NCBI GenBank assembly: GCA_949710005.1
Contig: OX453279.1
Span: 15,344,256 to 15,408,255 of the forward strand
Direction of reading: 5' to 3'
Source: Ricordea florida
Taxonomy: Eukaryota; Cnidaria; Anthozoa; Corallimorpharia; Ricordeidae
DNA: 64,000 nt
Position 1 is the stretch's first letter. Each line of letters begins with the position of its first letter. The notes under the pieces are model-generated. The model worked only from the letters and a program-made list of their open reading frames with translations, did no database searches and was not told the DNA's origin. The translations under genes were made by a program, and so were the position numbers. Shown one piece after another: positions 1-10,485 of this stretch.

Positions 1-506
1 TAAGTACTACTCAAACGAAAAGTCGAACACTCTTGTAACTGACGACCAGAACTACTTATCGAAACGCGTCATATACCAAGCGCTACAAGAAGCAATTGAA
101 GTTGGTTTGTACGTACTCTCTTCTTTAAGCATGAATCAAATTTACAAATCACTCTACTTTAAAAATACTTTTCACGTTTCCATTTTGTACCCAGTTCCAC
201 GCACGGAGGCCTAGCAAGATCCTAGATATCTTTATTTACAAATACAATTATCACTGTGTGTCTTGTACCAATCCTCCCGGTTTGATGTGCTGATTTCAGT
301 CGATCTCCAATCTAAAATAAGTTGTTTCTAATTATGCTGATCGCGGTAGTAATAGTTAGCCATCTTATTAGGTATCTAAAGCTAATCAATCTTTATCAAC
401 CACTACAAATCGCCTACACTGGCAAGCGATTTCACAGCTACGAGACAACTGCCTACAACTCTTTTGTATCGGCGCTATCCAAATGGGTGTACTATCACTA
501 TCTTTA

Positions 507-545
507 ATATTACTATTATTATTATTATTATTATTAATATTATTG
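507..545. repeat. ATT/TTA microsatellite
   Basis: A simple-sequence run of ATT triplets with two interruptions. The first 785 bases otherwise show no gene or recognisable element; the short open frames there are low-complexity and not supported. Confidence 0.9.
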
Positions 546-785
546 TTTTTAATTATTAATTCTACTATTAGTATCTTTATTGTACACATTTTTGCACGTG
601 TCTATAGGTGGCGACTGTAAGGTAACAAACGAATCTGTCACTTTCAATATTGCCACCACTAGGATGCAGCAAGAAAGAAAACCATACTTTTAAATGAAAA
701 CCGCATGTTCTAGGTAAATTGCAAATTCCTTGTTAATTGGGTTTTTAATTGTTGACTTGAGAGCGCAGGGATTTTGTGCAGCGTT

Positions 786-857
786 GTCCGTGTTGCAATC
801 GGTTAGCATATCAGGCTGTTAAACGAAAGGTTGGTGGTTCGAGCCCACCCAAGGACG
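786..857 (+). tRNA. tRNA-Asn(GTT)-like sequence, probably a degenerate copy
   Basis: The 72-nt stretch keeps a GTT anticodon in the loop CTGTTAA, an intact T arm (GGTGG TTCGAGC CCACC), and acceptor ends starting GTCC and ending GGACG. It has one acceptor mismatch, a shortened D-stem region and poorly paired anticodon-stem bases. These losses suggest a tRNA pseudogene or a tRNA-derived SINE head rather than a working gene. No clear T-run terminator follows directly. The flanks 546-785 and 858-1180 show nothing else. Confidence 0.6.
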
Positions 858-1179
858 ATGCCTTTTACTACTTATCGCAAAATGGATATATTGCACTCTT
901 TTCTGTTCATGTGGCTAATCGTGACCTGAATCAGGGTTTCGCTTAGGCTTTGTATGTAATCTTTCAATCAAATTCTAGATTCCCTTTTCACTTTCATAGT
1001 TGTCTAGTTGACGAAACTTGCTGAGAAACGTTATGCATCAGTTTAGATGCATGGAGAAAAACGTTGAAATCGAACCGTACATTAACAATACCACTCTCAA
1101 TATCTTAAAGACCTATAAATACTTACATTCTATTTACTTAAAGATTTTAGTAAGCAAGTCTCATTTTTAACAAGCAAGA

Positions 1180-3177
1180 TGGCGGCCGGTCGCATGTTTT
1201 TAAGCTGCGTATTTTAGTTTGTATTTCTGTCTTGTGTGGTTTATCTAATCTCTCAACGACACCTTTTCCATAACGTTAGTCACGTCTTTTTACATCATGG
1301 GCGAGGATATGCTCAGGGAGTTTTTCTTTCGCCAAGAAATGTCCATCTTTCATGGCTTCCTTGTGTGTTCCATGTCCGCCATATTGGATGCTTTGCTAAC
1401 AGTGCTGTTATCCTTCCACGAATTGTTCGTGGGAAATTTTTGAAAAGAAAAATATTGTACGTGGTAAACGGCTTAGCTTCCTTTAACCAAGAGTTGCTAA
1501 AAATTCAACTCAGTGGAGACGTTCACCCAGAACCTGGCCCAGAAACCGGTTCGGTTAACAAGACAAGCAACGAACGTTTATTCAGTCGCCGCAGAACACA
1601 TAATGGTATATCCTTCTTTTATGCTAATGCAAGAAGTATTGTTAATAAAGTGGATATGCTTCACTTGGAAGTTACTAATAAGGCTTATGATGTAGTCGTT
1701 TTGGTCTGGACACATCTGGACTCGTCAATAGCTGACGGCGAAATTTTTCCGGCTAACTATCTGGTCTTCAGGCGTGATCGAATGTGCAATGGCCGCCGTG
1801 GAGGAGGAGTTTTGATTGCAGTTCGCGACACCTTCAAATCTTCATGACATGTTGTCAGACTCTGAACTGATTTTTGTAGATATATCTTTTCCTAATGATC
1901 GTAAGATTACTGTAGGTACCTTCTACAGACCACCAAATGCAGACACCAAACCTCTATTGGATATGCAAGACGTTCTTCAAAATTCCACATATCAGGATTT
2001 GGTTATCATTGGAGATTTTAATCTACCTGGGTTTGATTGACTTGATGTTAGAGCTGCATGCGACTCGGCTAACAATTCTCTCCTGATTGACATTATCCAG
2101 GATAACTTTTTTACACAACTGGTAAATGAGCCAACTAGAGAATGTAATATTTTGGACCTTGTGCTTACGACATCTCCGGAGTTTGTACGCGAGCTAGCTG
2201 TAGGGGAACCCTTTTCTGACCATTTATGTTTAACCTTTTTTCTGTCCGGATCCCTTCCCAGCCCACGTAAATCAAAGAAACTTGTTTATGCATACAGAAA
2301 GGCAGATTGGGAACATTTAAAATCGCTGTTTTCACACACACTGTGGTATTGTGCAAACTTCGGGCTCATCTCCGGTGTAATATAATTTATTCACACAACT
2401 GACGTAAAACAAAGGACACAAAGCATTTTTAACAATGTACCTAACCCTAACTAACAAAGGAAAGGAATAAATTATATTACACCGGGGATGAGCCAAACTT
2501 CGACGACAACTTGGATGATAACTGGCAGGCGTGGTTAGATTTATTCTTTGCGGCAGTGGATCAGTGTATTCCGAAGCGGCGGCACAACAATAAATTTAAT
2601 CCTCCCTGGATTTCAAAGGAGCTCCTTAAGCTCTGTCGGAAGAAAAAAACTCCTTTTCAGGAAGGCAAAGCGAGTAAACACTGATCTCTTGTGGATGAGA
2701 TATCGCACTTTAAATATCTCTGTTAAGAAAGCCTGTAATGCAGCGAAGCGAAACTACATCAATGAAGTGGCTGTTGAGCTTGCTACTAACAACAATCCCA
2801 AGCCGTTTTGGAGCTTCGTGAAATCTACGCGTAAAGGGTCTAACAATCTCGTTTTACTTAATGGTGACGGCGTTACCCTCTCAAATGATCTCAGCATTGT
2901 TGAAAGTATGAATGACTTTTTCTCCTCTGCGTTTACATCAGAAGACTGCGATAACTTCCCCGAATCTGAATATGTCACCAATTGTAAACTTTCAAACATT
3001 CTTTGCAACACAAAGGAAGTAGAAAAGCTGTTAAAGAATTTAAACATCTACAAGTCGCCTGGACCTGACAGCTTACCACCTCGCATTCTGAAGGAATGTG
3101 CGAGTGTTTTGTCATCACCTCTGTGTTTTTTCTTTAACAAATCATTAACATCACACCTTTGTTCAAAAAAGGCGTGA
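1180..3177 (+). pseudogene. CR1/L2-like LINE relic (LINE A): endonuclease and start of reverse transcriptase
   Basis: A decayed non-LTR retrotransposon. A 5' leader near 1180 (AAGATGGCGGCC) is followed by an N-terminal segment ending SGDVHPEPGP at about 1512-1541. Next come apurinic-like endonuclease motifs: NARSIVNKVDML near 1625, FYRPP near 1921, GDFNLPG near 2011, and SDHLCL near 2215. The linker and the first reverse-transcriptase motif (KSPGPDSLPP, about 3049-3078) follow. The frame shifts near 1816 and 2640, a TGA stop lies at 2038-2040, and a 132-bp MITE interrupts at 2363. Coding similarity breaks off around 3160, before the catalytic YADD region, so the element is dead. Confidence 0.8.
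2363..2494. mobile_element. MITE with 8-bp target duplication (hAT-type), copy 1
   Basis: A 132-bp non-coding element with about 30-bp terminal inverted repeats starting GGCTCATC and ending GATGAGCC, with one mismatch between the arms. It is flanked by the direct repeat AAACTTCG at 2355-2362 and 2495-2502. Removing the element and one repeat restores the LINE A reading frame (CANF before, DDNLDD after). It shares the internal string GACGTAAAACAAAG with the element at 22725-22858. An 8-bp duplication is typical of the hAT superfamily. Confidence 0.88.
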
Positions 3178-3239
3178 AGTTAAAACAAATATTGGACCTA
3201 TTTATACTCGCTCCTATTTAAAAGAACGCTTCGGTACGT

Positions 3240-4420
3240 TATGAAGGTTTTTTTAACTTTATATTACCTATTCGAACAGGCAAACGAGTTTTTTCGGCCT
3301 GCAAGATCCCACATTTATAAGAACATTGATTGTTTTTCCATCACCGAGACACATTTATCGGCGCAAGTTTCTGATCATTAAATTTGCACCCAAGGCTATA
3401 CCATCTACCGTTTGGATCGTCAAGTTCAAAGGGAACTGGTTTTGTTGTTTATGTACGAGATTATTTGTCGGTTCCAAGACGTTTTGACTGTTAGAATCAA
3501 AATCTATCGAGGGAATTTGGTTGGAGATTCTCATCACAAGCTCTAAAAGTATTTTATTTGGCACTCTTTATCGTCCCCCGGTTGGCTCGTAAGTTATCAG
3601 CGTTGACTTCAACTCTAAATTGGAGGAGAGCCTTGGCTTGGCGAATGTTAAAAATAAAGAAATTTTGCTGGTTGGTGATCGGAATGCAAACTTTCTACCG
3701 AGACACAGGACCGATGGAGTCTCAAGTGAGTTAAAGGACGTGTTAAAAGGTTTTGGTATGTCACAACTGATCTAGAGCCTACTGGAATTACTAAATCAGA
3801 AGCCCCTTAATTGAGGTCATACTTTCAAAACACCTGCACATAGACCGAATGCATAAATGGCTGCCAAAAAATTATTCTTTTGTATATGTGCTAATTAGAC
3901 TCACTAGCATCGTTTGCATGGACAAAATTCAAAAGAAATGTTGCTTGAGAGCGAGGTTAGTGACTTTAATTAGCATATAAACAAAAGAATACATTTTTGG
4001 CCACTATTTATGCATTTGGTCTATTAGCCCCCTAAAGAAGGTTATCCAACTGGGTTTAAGTGATCACTGTATGATCGGATGCGTTGGAAGGTCCAGGCAC
4101 GAACTATCAAATGCCGCAGCTACACCAAGTACAATAACAAAGCCTTTAACAGGTACCCCAAGAATACCTTGTGGGATTCGACTTTATCAAGTTTTGATGT
4201 GCATTTTGCATGGAACAGTTTTGAAACCACTTTTCTTGGTATCTGTGATCGACACGCTCCCTTAATAACTAAAAAAACACGTGGTTACCAGAATCCTTGG
4301 ATGACTTCTGCGATTTGTAGCTTAATGAAATCTAGAGATTTTTATTAAGAAAAGCAAAGAGATCTGGAAGAGATGAGTGTTGGTCTTGTTATTGATCATT
4401 TAGATCTAGAAATCAAGTCA
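3240..4420 (+). pseudogene. Second CR1-like LINE relic (LINE B), endonuclease part
   Basis: A heavily mutated LINE endonuclease region. Readable pieces include DCFSITETHL near 3330, LYRPPVGS near 3567, LLVGDRNANF near 3665, and a block at about 4079-4348 with WDSTLSSFDVHFAWNSFE and QNPWMTSAICSLMKSRDFY. That last block matches the connector that follows the endonuclease in coral-type CR1 elements (family knowledge). Many stops and frame changes are present and a MITE lies at 3841-4023. No reverse-transcriptase core is seen. Confidence 0.65.
3841..4023. mobile_element. MITE with about 70-bp inverted repeats and possible TA target site
   Basis: Imperfect terminal inverted repeats run from GACCGAATGCATAAAT at the left to ATTTATGCATTTGGTC at the right, flanked by TA on both sides. 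The arms are long relative to the 180-bp element, so it could fold into a hairpin. A TA duplication would suggest Tc1/mariner, but the duplication is only 2 bp. The insertion breaks LINE B. Confidence 0.7.
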
Positions 4421-5384
4421 CCGCTGGTTTTCCTGGCTTTTTTGAAACGAATGGCAACTGCGCGTGAATTTTTACTTCCGGGTGACATTATAATATCACC
4501 TGCTCACTTGTTCTGCCATTGTCTTTCAGAATCTTTCATTGAATGAGTTTCTGGCAGGAAGATAATTTCTGTCTTTGCTTTCGACACCAAGTATAAATCG
4601 CCCACCATTTGCGGAAGTTATCAATGCACTCACATTCAAAGAGACTTTACAGAAATCCAATCAGAGGTTCCTAGCTCGCAAAAATAATTCCAAAATATCC
4701 CCTGTTCCCTGAAATTAAAAGCGTCTGTTCCTTTGTTTCCGAAAACTCCTGGAAGGGGCTCTCCAATAAGGCAAATTCTACGGATTGAAGTTTTCTTGAT
4801 GTACTACCTTCCTCATGGAACGCAGTTAGAGTCAGTCTTTCGATCAGATCAATATTGCTCAAATTCAACCCAGTCCCCTGGAGCTAACAGCTAGCAGAGG
4901 CTCAAAAGCGGGTGTTCTTTTCAAAACCCTTTTGTCAAGTAGCTAAGCGGGTCCCACCCAGTCCCACCCTGCTTTGCTGCAGTAGATTGGCTTACTAATG
5001 AATCTTTTGCTAACCCTCTTAAAGTTCTCCAGACCTCGGCATTCAGGCCTTCCTCTCTGACTCAGCGCTTCACACTCAGATACTTTTGTAGAGTCTGACC
5101 TTTCCTTAAGGTTGTACTGCTTAGAGCTTTAGTAGGGTTAAGATCTCATACTCAAACACCTCAGATTTCTTGACACAATTTTATAATGGAGCAATTTCAT
5201 ATTAAGGATTATATGCCCTTTTGTTGGTTGGTCTTTCTTGTTCAATTACACAGTTACACCAAACGCTGCATATTCGATAGTTATTGTAATTAGTTATCAA
5301 ATTATCTAAATGCTGGATGCGAATGTTACAGCGCCTTGAAATCTTTTCAAAAAAAAAAAACAACTGTCAATGACTGTCTTAGAA
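4421..5384. other. No gene recognised; possible LINE B 3' end
   Basis: No coherent coding frame. The stretch ends in an A-run near 5349-5360 preceded by AGCGCCTTGAAATC, which looks like the 3' tail of a non-LTR element, possibly LINE B. An ATT-rich stretch around 5384-5402 marks the 3' end of the minus-strand LINE C. Confidence 0.4.
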
Positions 5385-6089
5385 ATTTTTTATTATTATT
5401 ATTCAAAACACACATATTACAAATACAAAATCTAAATTAACCTTATACTAACACTACAATTGTTACATTACAATTACAATTGTTAGAAAGGGTATTCACT
5501 ACAATTACTTATAGAAATAGTTAACATTCTTCCTCCACTAAGAACAAAAAGATAGAAAAGTTATAATATTTGAAAAGCAGCCCATTTCTCTCTTAAAAAT
5601 TCCAAATTTTTGCCATTACGTGCAATATAGAGTTCAGTTTCATACTTTATTTGAACTTTAAAGTTAAAGGCTTTAATATTTGGAACAGTTTGGGTCCTTC
5701 TACAATCCCATAGGTAGAGTTTTGCAATGATGAGAAGATAGTTAAGTAAAGGGCATGTTCTTGTTATAATACCGACAATTATTACTGTTTTACTAAGAGA
5801 AATTCTCTCCTTTGTAGTGGAAAACCAATACAGTTCAAATTCATCCCAGAAAGTTGTCGAGTATGGACAACTATATAAAAGATGATGTAATGTTTCTAAA
5901 TCTGTTTTACAAAAGGGCATTTATTACAGGTCCTGAAGCCAATCTTGTGAAGTTTTGTATTGGTAAATAGAAGATAATTAAGTACCTTATACTGAAATGC
6001 TTTAACATAAGGCTCAAGTGCAACATTATGTGGAAACATAAACACTTTCTGCATAGAATCAATGGAGAGATGAAACTCATCTTGCAACT
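5385..6089 (-). pseudogene. LINE C (Tx1/L1-like), 3' fragment with C-terminal zinc-knuckle domain
   Basis: On the minus strand the fragment reads first DEFHLSIDSMQKVF and then a C-terminal cysteine-histidine region: TCNKCPF before a frameshift at about 5900-5920, then ETLHHLLYSCPYSTTFWDEF. This CxxC...H...C pattern is the zf-RVT type at the end of Tx1/L1-like LINE ORF2. The 3' end is at the ATT-rich stretch near 5385. The reading frame continues across the BEL element: the sequence before CAACT at 6085-6089 joins that after CAACT at 33410-33414, so both fragments are one LINE split by the BEL insertion. Confidence 0.8.
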
Positions 6090-6449
6090 TGTAACTCCCA
6101 TTGCTTGCCTACATTTGACGTCATAATCCGGGACATTTTCCATGTGCTCAGTCTTAGAAGAACTAGTCGCCATGTTTTGCATTGGCATGACTTGTTATTC
6201 AAATTGTTGAGTTGTGGACACTTTGAATTCGAAACAGTCGGTAAGTTCTGTCGTATTCTGTGTGTGTGTTGTAATTTCGCTCGTTAAGGTGTAATTTCTT
6301 TTCGTAGAAAACCTGCTTATTGTCTAAGTGGATGTTTACCCGATGTGATGACTGGAAAATTTGTGGAATTGTCAATGGAACATTTGTAAATAAATGGTTG
6401 AGTTTTCGCTTTCGAATCTTACGCATATGGTCCTGGGAATTGCGTAACA
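6090..6449 (+). repeat. BEL 5' LTR
   Basis: 360 bp, TG...CA termini, matched to 33050-33409 with only scattered differences. It should carry the promoter and start of transcription. The primer-binding site downstream is not obvious; TGGAGCGAGATTC near 6475 is a weak candidate. Confidence 0.95.
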
Positions 6450-6591
6450 GTTTTCGACTTTTTCGACTAGGCGGTGGAGCGAGATTCATTCGGTAAAACT
6501 TTGGAAGTTTGACTTGTTTCGTGCGAGTATTTGGAAGCTGTTGGAAGTGGCGAAGGATTTTCCGATTTTGGAACACTCCAATTCTGGAATT

Positions 6592-8987
6592 ATGGAAGGT
6601 GAATTTGAGTTACAGTTGGATTCTCCGTATCTTGAAGCGAGTGATCGTGCACTCATAACCGTATTAGGCGATTCAGTGGAAATGGAAGAAGGAAGCGGCG
6701 CCAGAAATATTCATGTTAATACGCAACATGTGGATCAAGACGTCCAGGGGTATTTGAATGAGAAGAAACGCGCTCTGAACAAGTCTCGCTCTGGCTATGT
6801 TGGAAATCTGACCAGAATAAGCAACGAGATTACCCATTTGATGGAACACGGCGGCACTCAGGAAGAAATCTCAAAGGAAATGGAAAATCTCAATGACGCA
6901 TGGATCAAATTTGTTGATGCACATGATAAATATTGCAAGTGTTTGGACTCTAGCGTTGACACTTTGGCGTTGGAAAAGGCTGAGCAAGCTTATAAGGAGC
7001 AAATGGAGCGAAAATTAAATCTCGATTCCGCTGTGAAGTCTTGGCGGCCCGCGTATCAACACAATAGTGTATTTTCAAGCTTAAGACCTAAAGGTCCGGG
7101 TAGTGACGTTTCCAAACCAAGTTCAAAGTCATCTACGCGTACGATGTCCCGAAAGAGGGAAGCCCTGGCCTTAGCTCAGCTTAAAATCCGCCAGTTGAAA
7201 GCTCGTCAACGATTGGACGAAGAAGAACGAGAAATTCGAAAGAAAAGAGAGTTATTGGAAGCCGAAATGGAGGCAGAAAAGGCTGAAGTGTCACTACGAA
7301 TTTATGAAGGAGAAATAGGAGAAGAGAGAAGAGACATTGAGTTAGTAGTCAGTCATGACGAAGAATATTGGCACCCACCCAAATCGCAAGGCGTGGCTGA
7401 TCCAAGAGGTACTTCAGAGCCCCTTACAGTGGATGACACATCGCCTCTCAAACCAGAAGTCCCCGCCATTCCATCTTCGTCTACGATTAATTATTTAAAT
7501 GAAACAGTGTCTGGATCATTTACACCACATTCTAAACAAGACACCCTTGTTGTTCCTACCTCATTGCATAACTCAATTCAGCCAAATGGTTATGCAACTT
7601 TGCAACCAGTCTCTCGTCCGTCAAGTGACAGACAGCTTAGATTTACACCCTCATTGGATAACCCTACCATTGGAACTGCTGGTGCTGTTACATCATCGGT
7701 GACACCTACAAGTACCACAGTCACAAGTTCGTCAGTTGTACCCGAAGTACAGCCCTGTGAATTGCAGCGCACCACTGCCCACTTGTTAAGTAGGGATTCT
7801 ACTCCTCTATTTGTTGATTCTGTGGTATCTAGTATTAATTCTTCACAGACATTGTATAGACAGCCTGTTAAAGAATCGTGGTCTTCGGCTTGGCAGATGC
7901 CACGGACTCAGACGTCACAAAATGTGAGATTCAGCACAACGCCAGTACAGCAGGTACAGCATTTTGACAGTGGAAAGGAAATGGTGAAAGTACTGAGGCA
8001 AGTGGTTACCTCGCCAAAGGTCGAGTACCTCAAGTTTGACGGAGACGCACTCAGATATGTGATGTTTATTCATAACTTTGAAACTTATTTGGAACAGGAC
8101 AACCCTGACGACTCTAGGCGGCTACAGCTACTGATCCAGCACTGTACGGGAAAGGCAAAAGAAGCAATTGAGAGCTGTGCAAATTTACCTGTTTCTGATG
8201 GTTATCGAGTGGCAAAGGAAACATTGCGCGAGAATTTTGGAAAGCCGCATATAATTGCTGATGCACAAATTAAGAAGCTGCTACGTCTGCCTAGCCTGAA
8301 GAATGCGGACGGACCTTCCTTACTGGAATTTGGAAGACACATGGACACTGCTAATCGAACCTTGACTGGAATGGGCACTGACTATGTGGCTGACCTTAAC
8401 CACATGAATACTTTGAGAGAACTCACTAAGAAGTTGCCGATGTTCCTCCGTGCAAAATGGACCGAGTGCGCTGGGAAAATTATTGTATCAGATCGTAGAC
8501 CTAAGTTTCAAGATTTTGTGAAGTTTATCAAAGAAAGAGCCAAGTTGGTGGACAATGAGTTTGGACACGACATGAACACTGGGCCCTCTAAAGAAGCAGT
8601 TTTCAGAAGAAGTAAGAGAAATCAGAGCAGACCTCTCCCAGACTCATCAACATTCTTGACTGGAACTGAACCAAGACGTGGTCGTCAGTTTGAACATGAG
8701 AGAGGACCAGATTTTGTAAACAGGCAAGCTCCTTGTCTGGTTTGTTCTGGGCGACACGAAATATGGAAGTGCGAGAGGTTCAGAGGTTTCACACATGAAG
8801 AGAAGAGAAGAGTTGTGCAACAAGGTGGACTTTGTAACAAATGTCTAGTAAAGGGGCATATTGCTAAGGAGTCTCCTAAAGCGAATTTCAAATGCCAGAA
8901 GTCTGGATGTGGAGGTAATCACCACACCTTAATGCATCGTTACACTACAGCAACTGGAGGAGGACCTAAAACTGGAACTGGTCTTAA
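6592..8987 (+). CDS. BEL/Pao Gag region (DUF1759 plus zinc knuckles), truncated by a transposon
   Basis: Start chosen at the first in-frame ATG (6592); the frame is open upstream from 6514 without an ATG. Residues about 60-270 are charged and helical, including a Lys/Glu/Arg-rich coiled-coil-like stretch. Ser/Thr/Pro-rich linker sequence follows. At about 478-629 is the DUF1759 domain (YLKFDGDALRYVMFIHNFET, then GKAKEAIESC), and at about 715-779 a cysteine/histidine knuckle region (CLVCSGRHEIWKC, CNKCLVKGH). The frame is interrupted at TTAA 8984-8987. Residues read beyond this point belong to the inserted element's inverted repeat, not to Gag. Gag would coat the retrotransposon RNA in particles. 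Confidence 0.9.
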
Positions 8988-10218
8988 GAGCCATTGTCGG
9001 AAAATATCGAGAATCTCAAATCAGTTCCAAAAATTCGAATTTTGGCTGATACCACCCAAACATCCCTTTGGGGGAACTATTTCAAGAAACGATATTAAGA
9101 AATCCCCAAGCGCTTTACATTTTGAGAATTTTAGAAAAGTTCCAAAATTCGCAAAAACTACATTTTTTCATTCGGGAAACGGGTGCAAATTTCAACATAT
9201 TTCAACGAAACAGTACAAGCGCGCAAAAGCTCCTATTGACTTGATAATACTCATGTATTTAGCACATATCCACAGCTTCAAGACCCCGTAAAAAGGCTTC
9301 GCAAAATAACTACTTTAATATAGTTTCTGGCTTTTATTGTGTGCGCTCTGATTGTGTGTTGTTTTGGTAGTCAAAATAACGCCCAACTTCAACCGTCAAA
9401 AGTCGATCCTGGTATGTCACAAATTGAAAAAAATACTATACCAAACGAATGAACTGTTATTTTTTTAATTACACCTGAAGTTTTAGCTCTGCGAATTTAA
9501 ACACGTGCGAGTAATAAGATTTCAACTTGTGCCCCCCAAGTCGCCTGTCCGCGATAAGAACGGGAATGTAAACAAAGGAAAACATACGCAAATCGAGGAG
9601 AAAATCATACGGAAGTTATGACTTACCCCTCAAAGCGCAAAAAATTGGTGGAATTCTGTTACCTTAACAGGTATTTCTATCTGAGAGACTAATAAAACGA
9701 AATTATCCGTCCAATAATAACAAGAAAGCTATAAAAAGGGCTGGAGGACCAGGGTCATGAAGTCGCCTCGGATGCATCGGAACTCGTGTGTATGGTTCCG
9801 GAGGTAAAAAAGCTTCTGAAGAAGCTTTCAAAATGCACCATGGAGCAAGCAAACAATGTCAGTAAAAATAGACTGATATTTTGAGGTATGATAGAAATGA
9901 ACCATTGTAAGTTTATTTTTACAATTAAATAAAATGACAGAGGAGCGCCGGCCATCGACAGTTCGATTTTAAATGGTCCGTCCCTTGGCTATCGTACTCA
10001 ATGTTAAGTCCAAAAAACCGAAACAAGATTCAACGAAATTAAACATATATTACAATAATCTTTAAAAAGTATAATGCTAACTTGAGAAGTAGATTTCCCG
10101 CATCGCAAAGTTTAAGTTATGTAAATATCAGGAATGTTTACTTACTGATCTTATGTCGTGTTACATGCTCCAAGTTCCACAGGAGAAGAGTAAAACCCTC
10201 CGTCTTGTTTATACATTT
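8988..10218 (+). repeat. Left terminal inverted repeat of the TTAA element, outer part
   Basis: Near-perfect reverse complement of about 27050-28275. It includes a 66-codon open frame on the minus strand (9755-9955) whose counterpart at 27308-27508 translates identically; I treat this as chance conserved by the arm identity rather than a gene. The gypsy element inserted at its inner end. Confidence 0.92.
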
Positions 10219-10364
10219 TGTCATAGTTTACATGCGGTGTATACATGTGCGCATGCGCAAGAGAATATCTGTATAAACAGCACTCGCTCGCTTGAATAAA
10301 AGAGGTTGTGTTTACCACCGTGAATCTCGTCGATTCTAATCCATCCGGACTCGATACCACAACA
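10219..10364 (+). repeat. Gypsy 5' LTR
   Basis: Differs from the 3' LTR (14753-14898) at only a few positions (for example AGAGGTTG against AAAATGTTG near 10300), so the insertion is recent. The LTR is short for gypsy elements. Confidence 0.96.
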
Positions 10365-10485
10365 TGGTGTCAGGAGTGGGATCTTCTGCGTAAGAACAAT
10401 ACCTTATCCGTGATTTTCAAAGCGAATTTTGAGCACCAAGCCGGTGCATAACCACGTCCTTCATCGACCTCAATAAGACGAAATC

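Noticed and set aside
9755..9955. 66-codon frame, perfectly repeated at 27308-27508
   Set aside because: Identical because it lies in the two inverted arms of one transposon; it runs through a restriction-site-like palindrome and has no protein features.
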